From Bacillota bacterium (GTDB lineage Bacteria > Bacillota > Desulfotomaculia > Desulfotomaculales > Ammonificaceae), in NCBI GenBank assembly GCA_040755295.1, contig JBFMBK010000001.1, positions 124,001 through 188,000 of the forward strand: DNA of 64,000 bases, given 5' to 3'. Below are positions 1 through 8,670 of the stretch, piece by piece. Below the pieces are notes generated by a model that did not search any database, was not told the origin of the DNA, and worked only from the letters and a program-made list of their open reading frames with translations. Within the stretch, counting starts at the first letter, position 1. The number at the start of each line of letters is the position of its first letter. The position numbers were made by a program, and so were the translations under genes.

Positions 1-117
1 ATTGCTCTGCAGCCGCAGAAGGTCGACGAGCGTTACGTGGCGGTGAAGGAAACCGCAGAGAAAAAACCCGATGAGGTGGCGGATGTCCTCCGTTTATGGC
101 TGACTGAAGAAAAATAA
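1..117 (+). CDS. fliF: FliF, flagellar MS-ring protein (C-terminal end only)
   Basis: The frame is open from the left edge and gives 38 residues ending in a D-E-V-A-D-V-L-R-L-W-L-T-E-E-K tail, then TAA at 115-117. This matches the cytoplasmic FliF C-terminus, the short helix that FliG's N-terminal domain grips to mount the C-ring on the MS ring. It lies directly upstream of fliG, as expected. The membrane segments and ring-building domains are outside the window. The call rests on the tail and the position. Confidence 0.85.
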   Translation: MALQPQKVDERYVAVKETAEKKPDEVADVLRLWLTEEK

Positions 118-120
118 CCA

Positions 121-222
121 AATGAGGTCCTCAATTTCGGTTCCTGAATTCGGACTGAGGTCTTTCGACTAAGGACCTTCGACTGAGGACTTTGAACCTG
201 TAACTCGCAACTCGTAACCACT
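121..222. repeat. Degenerate word-repeat tract between fliF and fliG
   Basis: The gap is filled with variants of GACTGAGGACT, TTCGACTAAGGACC and AACTCGCAACTCGTAACC. Similar short-period word tracts recur at 1900-2036, 9800-9825, 11962-12095, 30246-30425, 32662-32722, 36513-36545, 41310-41335, 53738-53760 and 62896-63010. No ORF, terminator or promoter is evident in it. Function unknown. Confidence 0.6.
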
Positions 223-236
223 AAGGGGTGGGAACA

Positions 237-1247
237 GTGACTCAAGCAAGAATTAAAGGGTTGCAGAAGGCTTCGATACTGTTACTTTCTCTGGGTGCTG
301 ATCTTTCGTCCAAGGTTTTAAAACAGCACTTTCCCGAATCGGAGATAGAGCGTATCACTTACAGTATCTCCAATCTGGGACGGGTGCCGGAGGAAGTCCG
401 GGATGCGGTGCTTGACGAGTTTATAGAACTGCGGTCGGTGCGGGATCACATAGTCCACGGGGGCGTTAAGCACGCCAGGGACATTCTTGAGAAGACCGTA
501 GGGCACGGGAAAGCGGAGGAAATTATCAGGCGGTTGACCCAAACAGCGGCGATAATCCCGTTCAGTTCGCTGAGAAAGACAGACCCGAAGCACCTTCTCA
601 GTTTCATAAGGGACGAGCACCCGCAGACAATCGCTCTCATTCTTTCGTACCTTGATCCCGCGCAGAGTGCGGCGATCATCTCGGCGATGCCGCAGGAAGT
701 ACAGTCGGACATCGCTAAGCGCGTAGCCACAATGGAGCGGATTTCACCGGAAATCGCTCATGAGGTTCAGCGTGTTCTGGAAAACAAGATGACGACTGTG
801 GTTTCGGTGGAGCAGACGCAGGTGGGCGGGGTTGAGTCGCTGGTCAACATCTTGAACATGGTAGACCGTGCGGCAGAAAAAAGCATCCTCGAAGACCTGG
901 AAAACGAAGATCCAACACTGGCTGAAGAAATCCGGAAGCGTATGTTCATGTTTGAAGACATCGTCAAGCTCGACGACGTTTCTATCCAAAGGATCCTGCG
1001 TGAGGTAAATACGAAAGACCTGGCCATAGCCCTACGGGGAGCTGTGGAAGAGGTAAAGAGCCGCATCTTTAAGAACATGTCCCAGCGTGCCGGTCAAATG
1101 CTTAAGGAAGAGCTGGAATACATGGGGCCGGTCCGGCTGAAACAGGTGGAAGAGGCACAGCAGAAGATAGTGAAGGTAATACGCGCCCTCGAAGAAAACG
1201 GCGAAATCATTATAGCGCGGGGTGGCGAAGATGCCATCGTCTTATAA
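237..1247 (+). CDS. fliG: FliG, flagellar motor switch protein
   Basis: FliG joins the MS ring to the C-ring and its C-terminal charged helix meets the stator to produce torque. The protein shows the family's start (K-G-L-Q-K-A-S-I-L-L-L-S-L-G), the middle-domain E-H-P-Q-T-I-A-L-I-L-S-Y-L motif near residue 126 and the C-terminal M-F-x-F-E-D-I-V-x-L-D-D motif. Length (about 336 aa) is normal. GTG at 237 is preferred because AAGGGG sits 8 bases upstream; the in-frame GTG at 228 lies inside that SD. It overlaps fliH by 17 bases. Confidence 0.97.
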   Translation: MTQARIKGLQKASILLLSLGADLSSKVLKQHFPESEIERITYSISNLGRVPEEVRDAVLDEFIELRSVRDHIVHGGVKHARDILEKTVGHGKAEEIIRRLTQTAAIIPFSSLRKTDPKHLLSFIRDEHPQTIALILSYLDPAQSAAIISAMPQEVQSDIAKRVATMERISPEIAHEVQRVLENKMTTVVSVEQTQVGGVESLVNILNMVDRAAEKSILEDLENEDPTLAEEIRKRMFMFEDIVKLDDVSIQRILREVNTKDLAIALRGAVEEVKSRIFKNMSQRAGQMLKEELEYMGPVRLKQVEEAQQKIVKVIRALEENGEIIIARGGEDAIVL

Positions 1248-1899
1248 AAAGATTCTAAAAGGCGTGGATTTCGGAGATACCGGGCCGCGGTGCCTTCCTC
1301 TACGCCGGCTCGAAGACCTGGTCATGGAAGCAAGCCAAAAGCTTTCTGCGGAGGATCCCCGGCAGGCCGCAGCCCGAATTGTAAAGGAAGCTGAGGAGCA
1401 GGCTTCGTCGGTACGCGAGCAGGCGTACCGGGAGGGGTTTGAAAAAGGTTACCGGGAAGGGCGGGCCGGCGCGGAAGAAGAGACGCGGTTGATGCTGGTC
1501 AGGATGCGCGAAACCCTACGGGAAGTGGAGGCGGAGCGTGTGTCGACCCTTACCCAGTTGGAACGTGAAGTTGTCGATCTCGCCCAGGGAATCGCGGAAA
1601 GGATAGTTGCATCGGAACTCAAGACAAATCCGGAAGTGGTATTGTCCATTGCCAGAGAGGCATTGTCGATAGTAAGAGACAGGCCATCCATTCTGGCACA
1701 GGTGAATCCGGACGATTTGGAAACCTGCCAGCAGGCGCGCCAGCAGTTCGAGATGCTGCTTCCGGAAGGCGCGGTTTTACGTATCCTGCCGGATCCTCAG
1801 GTAGAACGAGGAGGATGCGTTCTGGATACGGGGCAGGGAGTGGTGGACGCAACCCTTGTTTCCCGGTGGGCGGAAATTATAGAGGCCATGAAAGGATAG
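1231..1899 (+). CDS. fliH: FliH, regulator of the flagellar export ATPase
   Basis: FliH forms a dimeric stalk that binds and restrains the FliI ATPase and docks it to the export gate. About 222 residues. Residues 69-80 carry a GxxxGxxxGxxG helix repeat (G-F-E-K-G-Y-R-E-G-R-A-G), a FliH hallmark, within a long charged coiled-coil region; the C-terminal part resembles V/A-ATPase subunit E. The ATG at 1231 follows a GGGGTGG SD inside the end of fliG. A GTG at 1222 is in frame but sits in that SD. Confidence 0.93.
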   Translation: MPSSYKKILKGVDFGDTGPRCLPLRRLEDLVMEASQKLSAEDPRQAAARIVKEAEEQASSVREQAYREGFEKGYREGRAGAEEETRLMLVRMRETLREVEAERVSTLTQLEREVVDLAQGIAERIVASELKTNPEVVLSIAREALSIVRDRPSILAQVNPDDLETCQQARQQFEMLLPEGAVLRILPDPQVERGGCVLDTGQGVVDATLVSRWAEIIEAMKG

Positions 1900-2036
1900 T
1901 CCGGAGTCTAAAGTCCCGAGTCCTAAGTCGGGGAAACAGGACCTGGTACCAGGTACCAAAGAGCAATTCTTAAGTAAGTCCTAAGTACCAAGTCCTAAAC
2001 CCGCTACTCGTGACTGAGGACTGAGGATTTGATAGA
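1900..2036. repeat. Degenerate word-repeat tract between fliH and fliI
   Basis: The tract has repeated variants of AGTCCTAAGT, AGTCCCGAGT and GACTGAGGACTGAGGA, plus a small palindromic piece GGTACCAGGTACC near 1945. It belongs to the same word family as 121-222. It interrupts an otherwise tightly packed operon without an obvious terminator. Confidence 0.6.
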
Positions 2037-2045
2037 GGGATGGTT

Positions 2046-3362
2046 ATGGCTGCAGCGGTTGATCTTACGGTTTATCAAGAGCGGGTGCGTCAGGCGTACC
2101 TGCTGCGCCAAATCGGTGTGACGACCAAGGTGGTCGGTCTGACCCTTGAAGTTAAGGGTTTTAAGCCCTTTGTGGGAGAAATCTGCATGATCGACGTTCC
2201 GGGAGGACAGCCGATTCTCGCGGAAACAGTGGGCTTTCGCGATGACTGCGTATTGCTGATGCCTTTCGGAGATCTGTCCGGAGCCTGTCCCGGCTGCCGT
2301 GTTGAACCGCGGCGCAGACCTTTTACGGTAAGGGTAGGCGAACACCTTCTCGGCAGGGTTTTAAACGGTCTGGGGGAGCCTCTGGACGGCGCGCCTTTAC
2401 CCCGTGGGATACCGATGCCGGTAAACAACCGTCCGCCTTCTCCACTTTCCCGCCGGAGAATCGACAAAGCTTTCAGCACCGGTGTACGGGCGATCGACGG
2501 ATTTATCACCTGCGGACGGGGTCAGAGGCTGGGTATATTTGCCGGCAGCGGTGTTGGTAAAAGCGTGCTTTTGGGTATGATCGCCAGGTTCGGCAGCGCC
2601 GACGTAAACGTGATCGCCCTGGTGGGTGAGCGAGGTCGCGAGGTGCTTGAATTCATAGAAAAAGACCTCGGGCCGGAGGGACTTAAAAAGTCGGTCGTGG
2701 TGGTGGCCACCTCCGATGAACCCGCGCTCCTCAGGCTCAGGGCGGCGTTTGTCGCCACAACCATCGCCGAGTACTTTCGTGACACAGGACGGGACGTGCT
2801 CCTTTTTATGGATTCAATCACCCGTTTTGCCCTCGCGCAGCGCGAAGTGGGGCTGGCGGTGGGTGAGCCCCCCACCACGAGAGGTTACCCGCCTTCGGTT
2901 TTCGCTCTTCTCCCCAGGCTTCTGGAACGGGCGGGGAACAGCGACCACGGTTCGGTGACCGGTTTCTACACCGTACTGGTGGAGGGCGACGATATGAACG
3001 AGCCTGTTTCGGACACCGTCCGCAGTATAATCGACGGACATATCGTGCTGAAGCGGGAACTGGCGGTCGCAAACCATTATCCGGCGATCGATATCCTCGG
3101 AAGTGTCAGCCGGTTGATGCCGAGCGTAACAACACCGGAACACCAGCAGGCCGCCGGCCGACAGCGCGAATTGCTGGCGGCCTACCGCCAGGCGGAGGAT
3201 TTAATCAATATCGGCGCCTACGTTTCGGGATCGAACCCGGTAATCGACCAGGCTATTGCGGTTCATGAACATATCAATGCTTTTCTCCGTCAGGAGCCAG
3301 GGGAGCACACCGCTTTCGACGACTGCACCGGACGGTTGCTCGGCCTCGAAGGGGAGGAGTAA
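2046..3362 (+). CDS. fliI: FliI, flagellum-specific export ATPase
   Basis: FliI is the hexameric F1-beta-like ATPase that energises and unfolds flagellar type III export substrates. The protein has the Walker A loop A-G-S-G-V-G-K-S near residue 165, the F1-type segment A-L-V-G-E-R-G-R-E-V and a Walker B region L-L-F-M-D-S-I-T-R-F. Length about 438 aa is typical. ATG 2046 has AGAGGG six bases upstream; ATG 2040 is in frame but touches the SD. Neighbours fliH and fliJ are its complex partners. Confidence 0.97.
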   Translation: MAAAVDLTVYQERVRQAYLLRQIGVTTKVVGLTLEVKGFKPFVGEICMIDVPGGQPILAETVGFRDDCVLLMPFGDLSGACPGCRVEPRRRPFTVRVGEHLLGRVLNGLGEPLDGAPLPRGIPMPVNNRPPSPLSRRRIDKAFSTGVRAIDGFITCGRGQRLGIFAGSGVGKSVLLGMIARFGSADVNVIALVGERGREVLEFIEKDLGPEGLKKSVVVVATSDEPALLRLRAAFVATTIAEYFRDTGRDVLLFMDSITRFALAQREVGLAVGEPPTTRGYPPSVFALLPRLLERAGNSDHGSVTGFYTVLVEGDDMNEPVSDTVRSIIDGHIVLKRELAVANHYPAIDILGSVSRLMPSVTTPEHQQAAGRQRELLAAYRQAEDLINIGAYVSGSNPVIDQAIAVHEHINAFLRQEPGEHTAFDDCTGRLLGLEGEE

Positions 3363-3365
3363 CGA

Positions 3366-3821
3366 ATGAGGCGTTTTGAATTTCGTTTAGAACCGGTACT
3401 GAAATGCCGAGTAATAAAAGAGGAACAGAAGGTCCAGGCCCTGGCCTACGCGCAGCGGGAAGAGGAGAGTCGGGAAGCGCTGCTTAAAGCTGTATCCGAC
3501 GAATACGCGCAGAGCATGGATGGGGAAGGAACAACGATCTGGGAGTTGCAGCAATGGGCTTTTTACAGGGACCTTTTGCGTGAACAGGTGCATACCAAGG
3601 CTGCGGAACTTGATGTGGCGGCAGAGCAGGTGACCAATTGCCGTGCGGAGCTTATGGACGCGCGGCAGGAACGGTTGACCATGGAGAAAGTCAAGGAACG
3701 GCGGTATGCAAACTTCCTCGAGGAAGAAGCTTGTAAGGAGCGGAAGCAGTACGACGAGATATCACAGCTTGTCTTTCAAAATAAGGCAATAAACGGCTTA
3801 CCCGAGAAAGGAGGTGAATAA
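3366..3821 (+). CDS. fliJ: FliJ, export ATPase stalk/chaperone-escort protein
   Basis: About 151 residues, almost entirely predicted coiled coil, rich in E, K, R, Q and A. It begins M-R-R-F-E-F-R-L-E-P-V-L, the usual FliJ start. FliJ sits in the FliI hexamer pore like the gamma subunit of F1 and links it to FlhA. The SD GGAGG lies just before ATG 3366, and the gene starts three bases after fliI stops, consistent with co-translation. Confidence 0.93.
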   Translation: MRRFEFRLEPVLKCRVIKEEQKVQALAYAQREEESREALLKAVSDEYAQSMDGEGTTIWELQQWAFYRDLLREQVHTKAAELDVAAEQVTNCRAELMDARQERLTMEKVKERRYANFLEEEACKERKQYDEISQLVFQNKAINGLPEKGGE

Positions 3822-5693
3822 ATGTTAGAGGTGCTTTTCAGCAAACCGTCTGAGGGAATTAAAGTCCCGGGCGGACAGTGGAAACCGCCCGATGTGTTCT
3901 CCGGAAACGCCGATTTCAGTGTTCTACTTTCCGGTCTTGCCGGTGATTTTCCGGGGATGTCGGGTACCAATCCAGACGCCGCGGCCGATCCATTTACGGC
4001 TGAGACTGAAACAGGGACGGAAGGGACCCGGACCTTGCTATCACCTGCAGGATGCGACACCCCGACGGTTCCTGGGACCGGGTGCTCAGGTTCACAGACC
4101 GGGTCAGCGACGCGGGACATTCCGGGGTATACGGCAGAGACCGGAAAGGGTTTCCAGCGGAGTGAAACGGCTGCGCCGGTTGGGAAACCCGGGGATCCGA
4201 AGCCGCCCGAACTGATCTGGGACGGCGTTCAAGAGGTCGACACTGTTTCTGATGCAACCCTGGAATTAACCGTGAACGTTGCGGCGAACCCTTCCGAGAA
4301 TTCCATTCCGGCGGGAAAAATCCCCTGTGGTGCTACGGGAAAACCAGTCGCTGCTACGGAAGGGGTTCCTGCGGCTGTAGTCCGGGGAACGGTGGCAGAT
4401 GCACCGGTTGGACCGGGTAAAGACTCCACGGTCGGACTTGCGGTAACACCGTTGCGCCGGACTGTGAGCGAGGCCGATACAACCGGAAGGACTTTCTCCC
4501 AGCCGGAAGTAAGTGCGGCTGACGGTCGCGACAAGGTTGTTTTAACCTCGATCCCCCAGGCGCCGGAAGCTCCGGCGGATGTGAAGGTGGTTCAAGCGCC
4601 GGAGCAAGCAGCTAAACCTGTCGTGGAAGCGCCGGTTCAAATGCCGGAACAGCTTCAAAGGACGGTTCAAGCCGCCGACGCTTCCGTCGGCGATGAGGCA
4701 ACCGATCCATCCCCAGGGCGTCGGAACGAGGAAACACCTGCGGCGGTTCTTCTCCGAACAGGGAGGAACTCTTCGCACGATCGTATTTCCGTTGGCTCCA
4801 CATTAGCATCTTCCAAACCCGGGGCTTCTGCCGGCACAAAGTCGACGCCTGCATCCGTACAAACGTCAGCGCCGGTTCAGAAGACGGAACAACTTCCGAC
4901 GACGACGGTCCAAGCCGCTGACGCTTTCGCGGGCGACGGCACAACCGAAGGGCGACAGAAGGGGGAAGTCCCCGCAGGGGTTTCCATCCAACCGGACAAA
5001 GGTTCAACGAATGATCGTGGAGCATTCACAGCAACTCCCGGTTCCCCGGAGGAACAGGTCATGCGTGACGGCAACCTGACCCAGGCGGCGGTTCAAAAGG
5101 TGAAGGATTCTCAAGCAAGGGCCGCAACGCCGGAGGCGTTCCGGGGTCATCAGGATGACGCGGCGCAAAAGGTGCAGAAAAGCCTGGATTTGTCACCAAG
5201 GCCCGAGGCGATGCGGGGTATCGAGCATGTCTTCCAGCCTCCCCGGTCGGATGCGGCTCAGGGGGTGCCTTTCACCGGTACCGAACGGGTCCCGATCGAA
5301 GGGCTGTCGAGGCAGCTTGCCGAAGAAATTGCGCGGCGGGTTTCCACCCTTACGAACGACGGCCGCACGGTGCGAATCGAGCTTCATCTTGACCCGCCCT
5401 CCTTGGGAAGCGTCGCTGTGCGGCTTGCGCTTTCCGGTGACGAGGTCAAGCTGCATTTCTTCGCCAACGATGTAGCCACCAAGAGTCTTTTATCGGATGC
5501 ACTGCCGGAATTGCGTTCCGACCTCAGCCAGATGGGCCTTAACATCGGGGAGGCCCACGTCTCAGTCGGGCAAGGCCATACGCGAGAACACGAACCACGG
5601 TCGCATTGGGCAACCGGGTTCGCCGTCCCCGGCGGCCATTCGTCGGATACCGGAGAAGCAGTACCCGCGGACGGAGTAAACTACCTGGTTTAG
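3822..5693 (+). CDS. fliK: FliK, hook-length control protein
   Basis: FliK is a secreted ruler whose C-terminal domain switches export from hook to filament substrates by acting on FlhB. The 623-aa protein has a long, low-complexity Pro/Thr/Ala/Val-rich middle and a conserved Flg_hook domain near residues 490-590 (R-I-E-L-H-L-D-P-P-S-L-G, then a V-x-V-x-L segment). Strong SD AGGAGGTGAATAA precedes ATG 3822. The middle contains an imperfect duplication with a 240-base offset (about 4629 and 4869), giving two A-P-V-Q-x-x-E-Q-L copies each followed by V-Q-A-A-D-A. This could change hook length. Confidence 0.93.
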   Translation: MLEVLFSKPSEGIKVPGGQWKPPDVFSGNADFSVLLSGLAGDFPGMSGTNPDAAADPFTAETETGTEGTRTLLSPAGCDTPTVPGTGCSGSQTGSATRDIPGYTAETGKGFQRSETAAPVGKPGDPKPPELIWDGVQEVDTVSDATLELTVNVAANPSENSIPAGKIPCGATGKPVAATEGVPAAVVRGTVADAPVGPGKDSTVGLAVTPLRRTVSEADTTGRTFSQPEVSAADGRDKVVLTSIPQAPEAPADVKVVQAPEQAAKPVVEAPVQMPEQLQRTVQAADASVGDEATDPSPGRRNEETPAAVLLRTGRNSSHDRISVGSTLASSKPGASAGTKSTPASVQTSAPVQKTEQLPTTTVQAADAFAGDGTTEGRQKGEVPAGVSIQPDKGSTNDRGAFTATPGSPEEQVMRDGNLTQAAVQKVKDSQARAATPEAFRGHQDDAAQKVQKSLDLSPRPEAMRGIEHVFQPPRSDAAQGVPFTGTERVPIEGLSRQLAEEIARRVSTLTNDGRTVRIELHLDPPSLGSVAVRLALSGDEVKLHFFANDVATKSLLSDALPELRSDLSQMGLNIGEAHVSVGQGHTREHEPRSHWATGFAVPGGHSSDTGEAVPADGVNYLV

Positions 5694-5708
5694 AAGGGAG
5701 GGTGAAAC

Positions 5709-6107
5709 ATGGCTGCAGACATTTCGCCCGTAAACAATACCGTACCCAAACAGAGCGAAAGCGGTTTTGCCGGGTTGCTCTCAAAGGATGCCTTTTTGCA
5801 GATTCTGGTTGCTCAGCTGAGCCATCCCGACCCCTTCGCACCGCAGGATCCGTCTGCCTTCATTAACGAAATGTCGCAGATGTCCATGCTTGAGCAGCTC
5901 TTGAATCTGAGCAACCGAATGGAGGCCGTTTACCGGCTCGAGGCCCTCAACCAGGCGGCATCGCTGATCGGGCACGAGGTCGTGGTAGCGGACGGAGGAG
6001 AAACCGTTACAGGAAACGTGGCGAAGGTTGTCCTGGGACAGGAAACGGTTACCCTGGTGATAGACGGTAAGCCTTACGATGTCGGTATGCTACTGGAGGT
6101 ACGATGA
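5709..6107 (+). CDS. flgD: FlgD, hook-cap/hook scaffolding protein (short form)
   Basis: FlgD caps the growing hook and guides FlgE assembly. The 132-aa protein has the FlgD N-terminal core (F-L-Q-I-L-V-A-Q-L, then a D-P-x-x-x-D motif, M-S-Q-M-S-M-L-E-Q) and a short beta C-terminal part. It lacks the extended Ig/tudor-like C-terminal module of enterobacterial FlgD, as is usual in Firmicutes. It lies between fliK and the TIGR02530-type gene, as in other Gram-positive clusters. SD GGAGGGTGAAAC precedes ATG 5709. Confidence 0.93.
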   Translation: MAADISPVNNTVPKQSESGFAGLLSKDAFLQILVAQLSHPDPFAPQDPSAFINEMSQMSMLEQLLNLSNRMEAVYRLEALNQAASLIGHEVVVADGGETVTGNVAKVVLGQETVTLVIDGKPYDVGMLLEVR

Positions 6108-6472
6108 TGGTCGATAAAATCATTGGAAGTCCAAAGGTAGCGACGGTCAGCCGGGCGCCGGCAATCCGGGGCAAGGCCGGAGAGTTCCAGGCGGTGCTGC
6201 GTCACGAGTTAACGGAATCACCCGGCATCAAGCTCTCCGCCCACGCCGAAAAACGTTTAAGGGAGAGAAACATTAATATGACCGTTCAGGATCTGGCGCG
6301 GATTAAGAATGCTGTGGAAACAGCCGCCGCCAAAGGCACGCGCGAGGTGCTCCTGATTTACGGAGACCTTTCCCTTATCGCAAGTACGGCGAATAAAACC
6401 GTGGTTACGGCGGTAGCGCGTGAAGAAGGTTCGGTTTTCACCAATATCGACGGCGCGGTAATAGTCAAGTAA
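6107..6472 (+). CDS. Small flagellar operon protein (TIGR02530 family)
   Basis: About 121 aa, with central S-A-H-A-E-K-R-L-R-E-R-N-I and C-terminal T-A-V-A-R-E-E-G-S-V-F-T-N-I-D-G. This fits the conserved small protein found after flgD in Firmicute flagellar operons, thought to help hook assembly. The precise role is not settled. ATG 6107 is preferred to ATG 6104 because GGAGGT ends at 6100. It overlaps the flgD stop by one base. Confidence 0.85.
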   Translation: MVDKIIGSPKVATVSRAPAIRGKAGEFQAVLRHELTESPGIKLSAHAEKRLRERNINMTVQDLARIKNAVETAAAKGTREVLLIYGDLSLIASTANKTVVTAVAREEGSVFTNIDGAVIVK

Positions 6473-6556
6473 TTAAAACAATACGGACCGGTCCGAAAGG
6501 GGGTCCGTGGGTTGCTGAATGACTGAGGCAACCTCAAAACAAGGAGGGTAATACCA

Positions 6557-7375
6557 ATGATACGTTCTTTATACTCAGGCGTTTCCGGGATACGGACCCA
6601 CCAGATCCGGATGGACACGTTGGCCAGCAACATCGCGAACGTAAATACGACGGGTTATAAAGCGGGAAGGGCTAATTTTCAGGAAACACTGGCCCAGACC
6701 CTTGGACGTTCGGTGACCAACTCTACTCAGGTCGGTCTTGGTGTCGGCCTGGCGGCGATTGACAATATTTTTACCCAGGGCGCGATGCAGACAACGGGGC
6801 GTTCTCTGGACCTGGCTATTGAAGGAAACGGCTTCTTCGTGGTAAAACCCGTTGACACAACCGGGACCACGGTGGAAAACCCCATGTACACCCGGGACGG
6901 TACGTTCTACATCGACAAGGATGGTTATCTTGTTAATACACAAGGATACCGGGTTCAGACGTCGGACGGCGCCGATCTTCAGTTCACCACCATAACCCCC
7001 GACCAGATCGCCACGATAAGCGTCGGTACCGACGGCAGCATAAACGCTACGGGTTCGGACGGTACGACGGAAATGTACACCATAGGCATCTGCACCTTTA
7101 ATAATGTAGAGAGCCTGCAGCGCATGGGCAGCAACCTCTGGGACATAACACCCGGCGTGACGCAGTGGAGCGGCGGCGGGGACGATCCCACCCCGGGTCA
7201 GCCCGGACAGGAAGGACGCGGCATCATACGCTCCGGCTATCTGGAAATGTCGAACGTGGACCTGGCGCAGGAATTTACCACCATGATAACCACAGAACGC
7301 GGCTATCAGGCTAACGCCAGGGTTATCACCACTTCGGATGAAATGCTCCGGGAACTCATCGACCTGAAACGGTAA
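6557..7375 (+). CDS. flgE: FlgE-type flagellar hook/basal-body protein
   Basis: 272 aa with the rod/hook family N-terminus (S-G-V-S-G-I-R-T-H-Q, then N-I-A-N-V-N-T-T-G-Y-K), the mid-protein I-E-G-N-G-F-F-V-V motif and the C-terminal heptad helix ending near E-M-L-R-E-L-I-D-L. Position after flgD and before fliL makes it the hook protein, in the short form seen in Bacillus. By sequence alone it could also be named FlgG. SD AGGAGG lies at 6542-6547. Confidence 0.9.
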   Translation: MIRSLYSGVSGIRTHQIRMDTLASNIANVNTTGYKAGRANFQETLAQTLGRSVTNSTQVGLGVGLAAIDNIFTQGAMQTTGRSLDLAIEGNGFFVVKPVDTTGTTVENPMYTRDGTFYIDKDGYLVNTQGYRVQTSDGADLQFTTITPDQIATISVGTDGSINATGSDGTTEMYTIGICTFNNVESLQRMGSNLWDITPGVTQWSGGGDDPTPGQPGQEGRGIIRSGYLEMSNVDLAQEFTTMITTERGYQANARVITTSDEMLRELIDLKR

Positions 7376-7401
7376 AAACCTTTGATAGGGTGAAATGATA
7401 A

Positions 7402-7887
7402 GTGGCAAAAACAAAACCTTCCGCCGAAGGCGAGACGCCCGTGAAAGCCAAAGGCGGTAAAAAGTTGATTATCATCATTCTCGTGACGTTGCTGATCTTG
7501 GCCGCGGGAGGAGCCGCGGCCAAGGTCCTCCTTTTCAGCAAGAAACCGGCTTCGGATGCCACTCCGGCGGCGTCGAAGGGCGAAATACAGACCATGGAGC
7601 TCGAAAGCATCGTCGTGAACCTCGCGGATGAGAATTCGTCCCACTACCTCCGGATTACGATGGTTCTGGCCTTTTCCGGTGATGAGAAGTTCGTCGAGGA
7701 GCTTGAAGCGGACAAGTATAAGCTTCGCGACCGGATAATACGAATCCTGCGCAAGAAAACGAATGCGGAGGTGACGGCTCCCGATTACCCGGATAAGCTC
7801 AAAAAGGAACTGTTACAGGAGGTCAACAGTCAGCTGGAAGGCAAAAGGATCTCCGATATTTACTACTCCGAGTTTTTAGTTCAGTAG
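7402..7887 (+). CDS. fliL: FliL, flagellar basal body-associated protein
   Basis: 161 aa with a short basic cytoplasmic N-terminus, one membrane helix (about residues 22-42, rich in I, L and A) and a periplasm-facing domain with the FliL motif Y-L-R-I-T-M-V-L-A-F. FliL rings the stator and supports torque. GTG 7402 follows AGGGTGAAATGATA. Downstream one would expect fliM-fliY; here a FliN-like gene takes that slot and fliM/fliY lie at 21431-23585. Confidence 0.92.
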   Translation: MAKTKPSAEGETPVKAKGGKKLIIIILVTLLILAAGGAAAKVLLFSKKPASDATPAASKGEIQTMELESIVVNLADENSSHYLRITMVLAFSGDEKFVEELEADKYKLRDRIIRILRKKTNAEVTAPDYPDKLKKELLQEVNSQLEGKRISDIYYSEFLVQ

Positions 7888-7897
7888 GTGACCAAAA

Positions 7898-8290
7898 ATG
7901 ATGACTGAGGAAGACATCAGAAAATTTCTCGCTAATCTTAACGAAAAAACAACTACATCGGTGGAAAAGGTGCGTTTTCCTTCGCTCAACACGCAGCCTC
8001 TAACGGCTTTGCCCGTGAAAACCGGGATACGTTTCTTGGAAGAGGTCAAGGTCGATATAGTGGCTGAACTCGGAGAAACCATTTTAAAAACCAGAGAAGT
8101 CCTGGAGTTGAAAGAGGGCGCGGTTATCGGGTTGGACCGGGCTGCGGGAGACGCCGTGGACCTGCTGATAAACAACCAGAAGTGCGCGAGAGGCGAGGTG
8201 CTGGTGCTCAACGAAATATTCGCCGTGCGGGTAAGCGCCGTTCATTCGCCCCGCACGCTGCTGCCGGAGGATGTAGCTGATGGGAAGTGA
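7898..8290 (+). CDS. fliN: FliN-type C-ring protein (SpoA domain)
   Basis: About 130 aa. After a 40-residue N-terminal segment there is one SpoA domain (V-D-I-V-A-E-L-G-E-T near residue 50, D-L-L-I-N-N, then G-E-V-L-V-L-N-E-I-F-A-V-R-V), which forms the lower C-ring with FliM and binds FliH. FliY, which usually replaces FliN in Gram-positives, is also present at 22416, so the locus encodes two FliN-like SpoA proteins. ATG 7901 is an alternative start one codon in. It overlaps fliO by 11 bases. Confidence 0.88.
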   Translation: MMTEEDIRKFLANLNEKTTTSVEKVRFPSLNTQPLTALPVKTGIRFLEEVKVDIVAELGETILKTREVLELKEGAVIGLDRAAGDAVDLLINNQKCARGEVLVLNEIFAVRVSAVHSPRTLLPEDVADGK

Positions 8291-8618
8291 AATATTTTGG
8301 GCGATCGTTCGCCTGGTAATTTTCCTTCCTATTATTATCGCTCTTATGTATGTTTTGATGCGGTACGGGCTTTCCCGAAGGTTTTTACCCGTAAGCACCG
8401 GCCGTTACATTAAGGTTATCGAACAGGTTCCCCTGGGGCCGAAGGCGGCGTTGAGCTTGGTAAGAATCGGTAAGAGGTGTTATCTTTGCGGGTATGGGGA
8501 AGGGGCGATAGCAATCCTGCAAGAGATTGAAGAAGACCTTCCGGAAATAACGGAACCACCCATTCCGGCTTTCGAGCAGATCGTGACCTCCAAGATCCGC
8601 CAGATGTTCAAGCGATAA
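8280..8618 (+). CDS. fliO: FliO/FliZ, export-gate assembly membrane protein
   Basis: 112 aa with one N-terminal membrane helix (about residues 6-28), then a compact cytoplasmic domain with I-E-Q-V-P-L-G-P-K-A-A-L-S-L-V and a glycine-containing strand, as in FliO. FliO is a scaffold for FliP-ring assembly and is not conserved strongly, so the order fliO-fliP-fliQ-fliR carries much of the weight. ATG 8280 overlaps the fliN end. Confidence 0.88.
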   Translation: MGSEIFWAIVRLVIFLPIIIALMYVLMRYGLSRRFLPVSTGRYIKVIEQVPLGPKAALSLVRIGKRCYLCGYGEGAIAILQEIEEDLPEITEPPIPAFEQIVTSKIRQMFKR

Positions 8619-8640
8619 GTAAGTGTGTTCAGAATGTTTT

Positions 8641-8670
8641 ACCACGGAGGCACAGAGTTCACAGAGAACC
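8641..8670. repeat. CACGGAGGCACAGAG-type dispersed repeat
   Basis: The segment ACCACGGAGGCACAGAGTTC continuing into ACAGAGAACC resembles a short dispersed repeat I have met in intergenic DNA of many unrelated bacteria. That is from memory and was not checked here. Only this copy is seen in the window. Confidence 0.45.
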
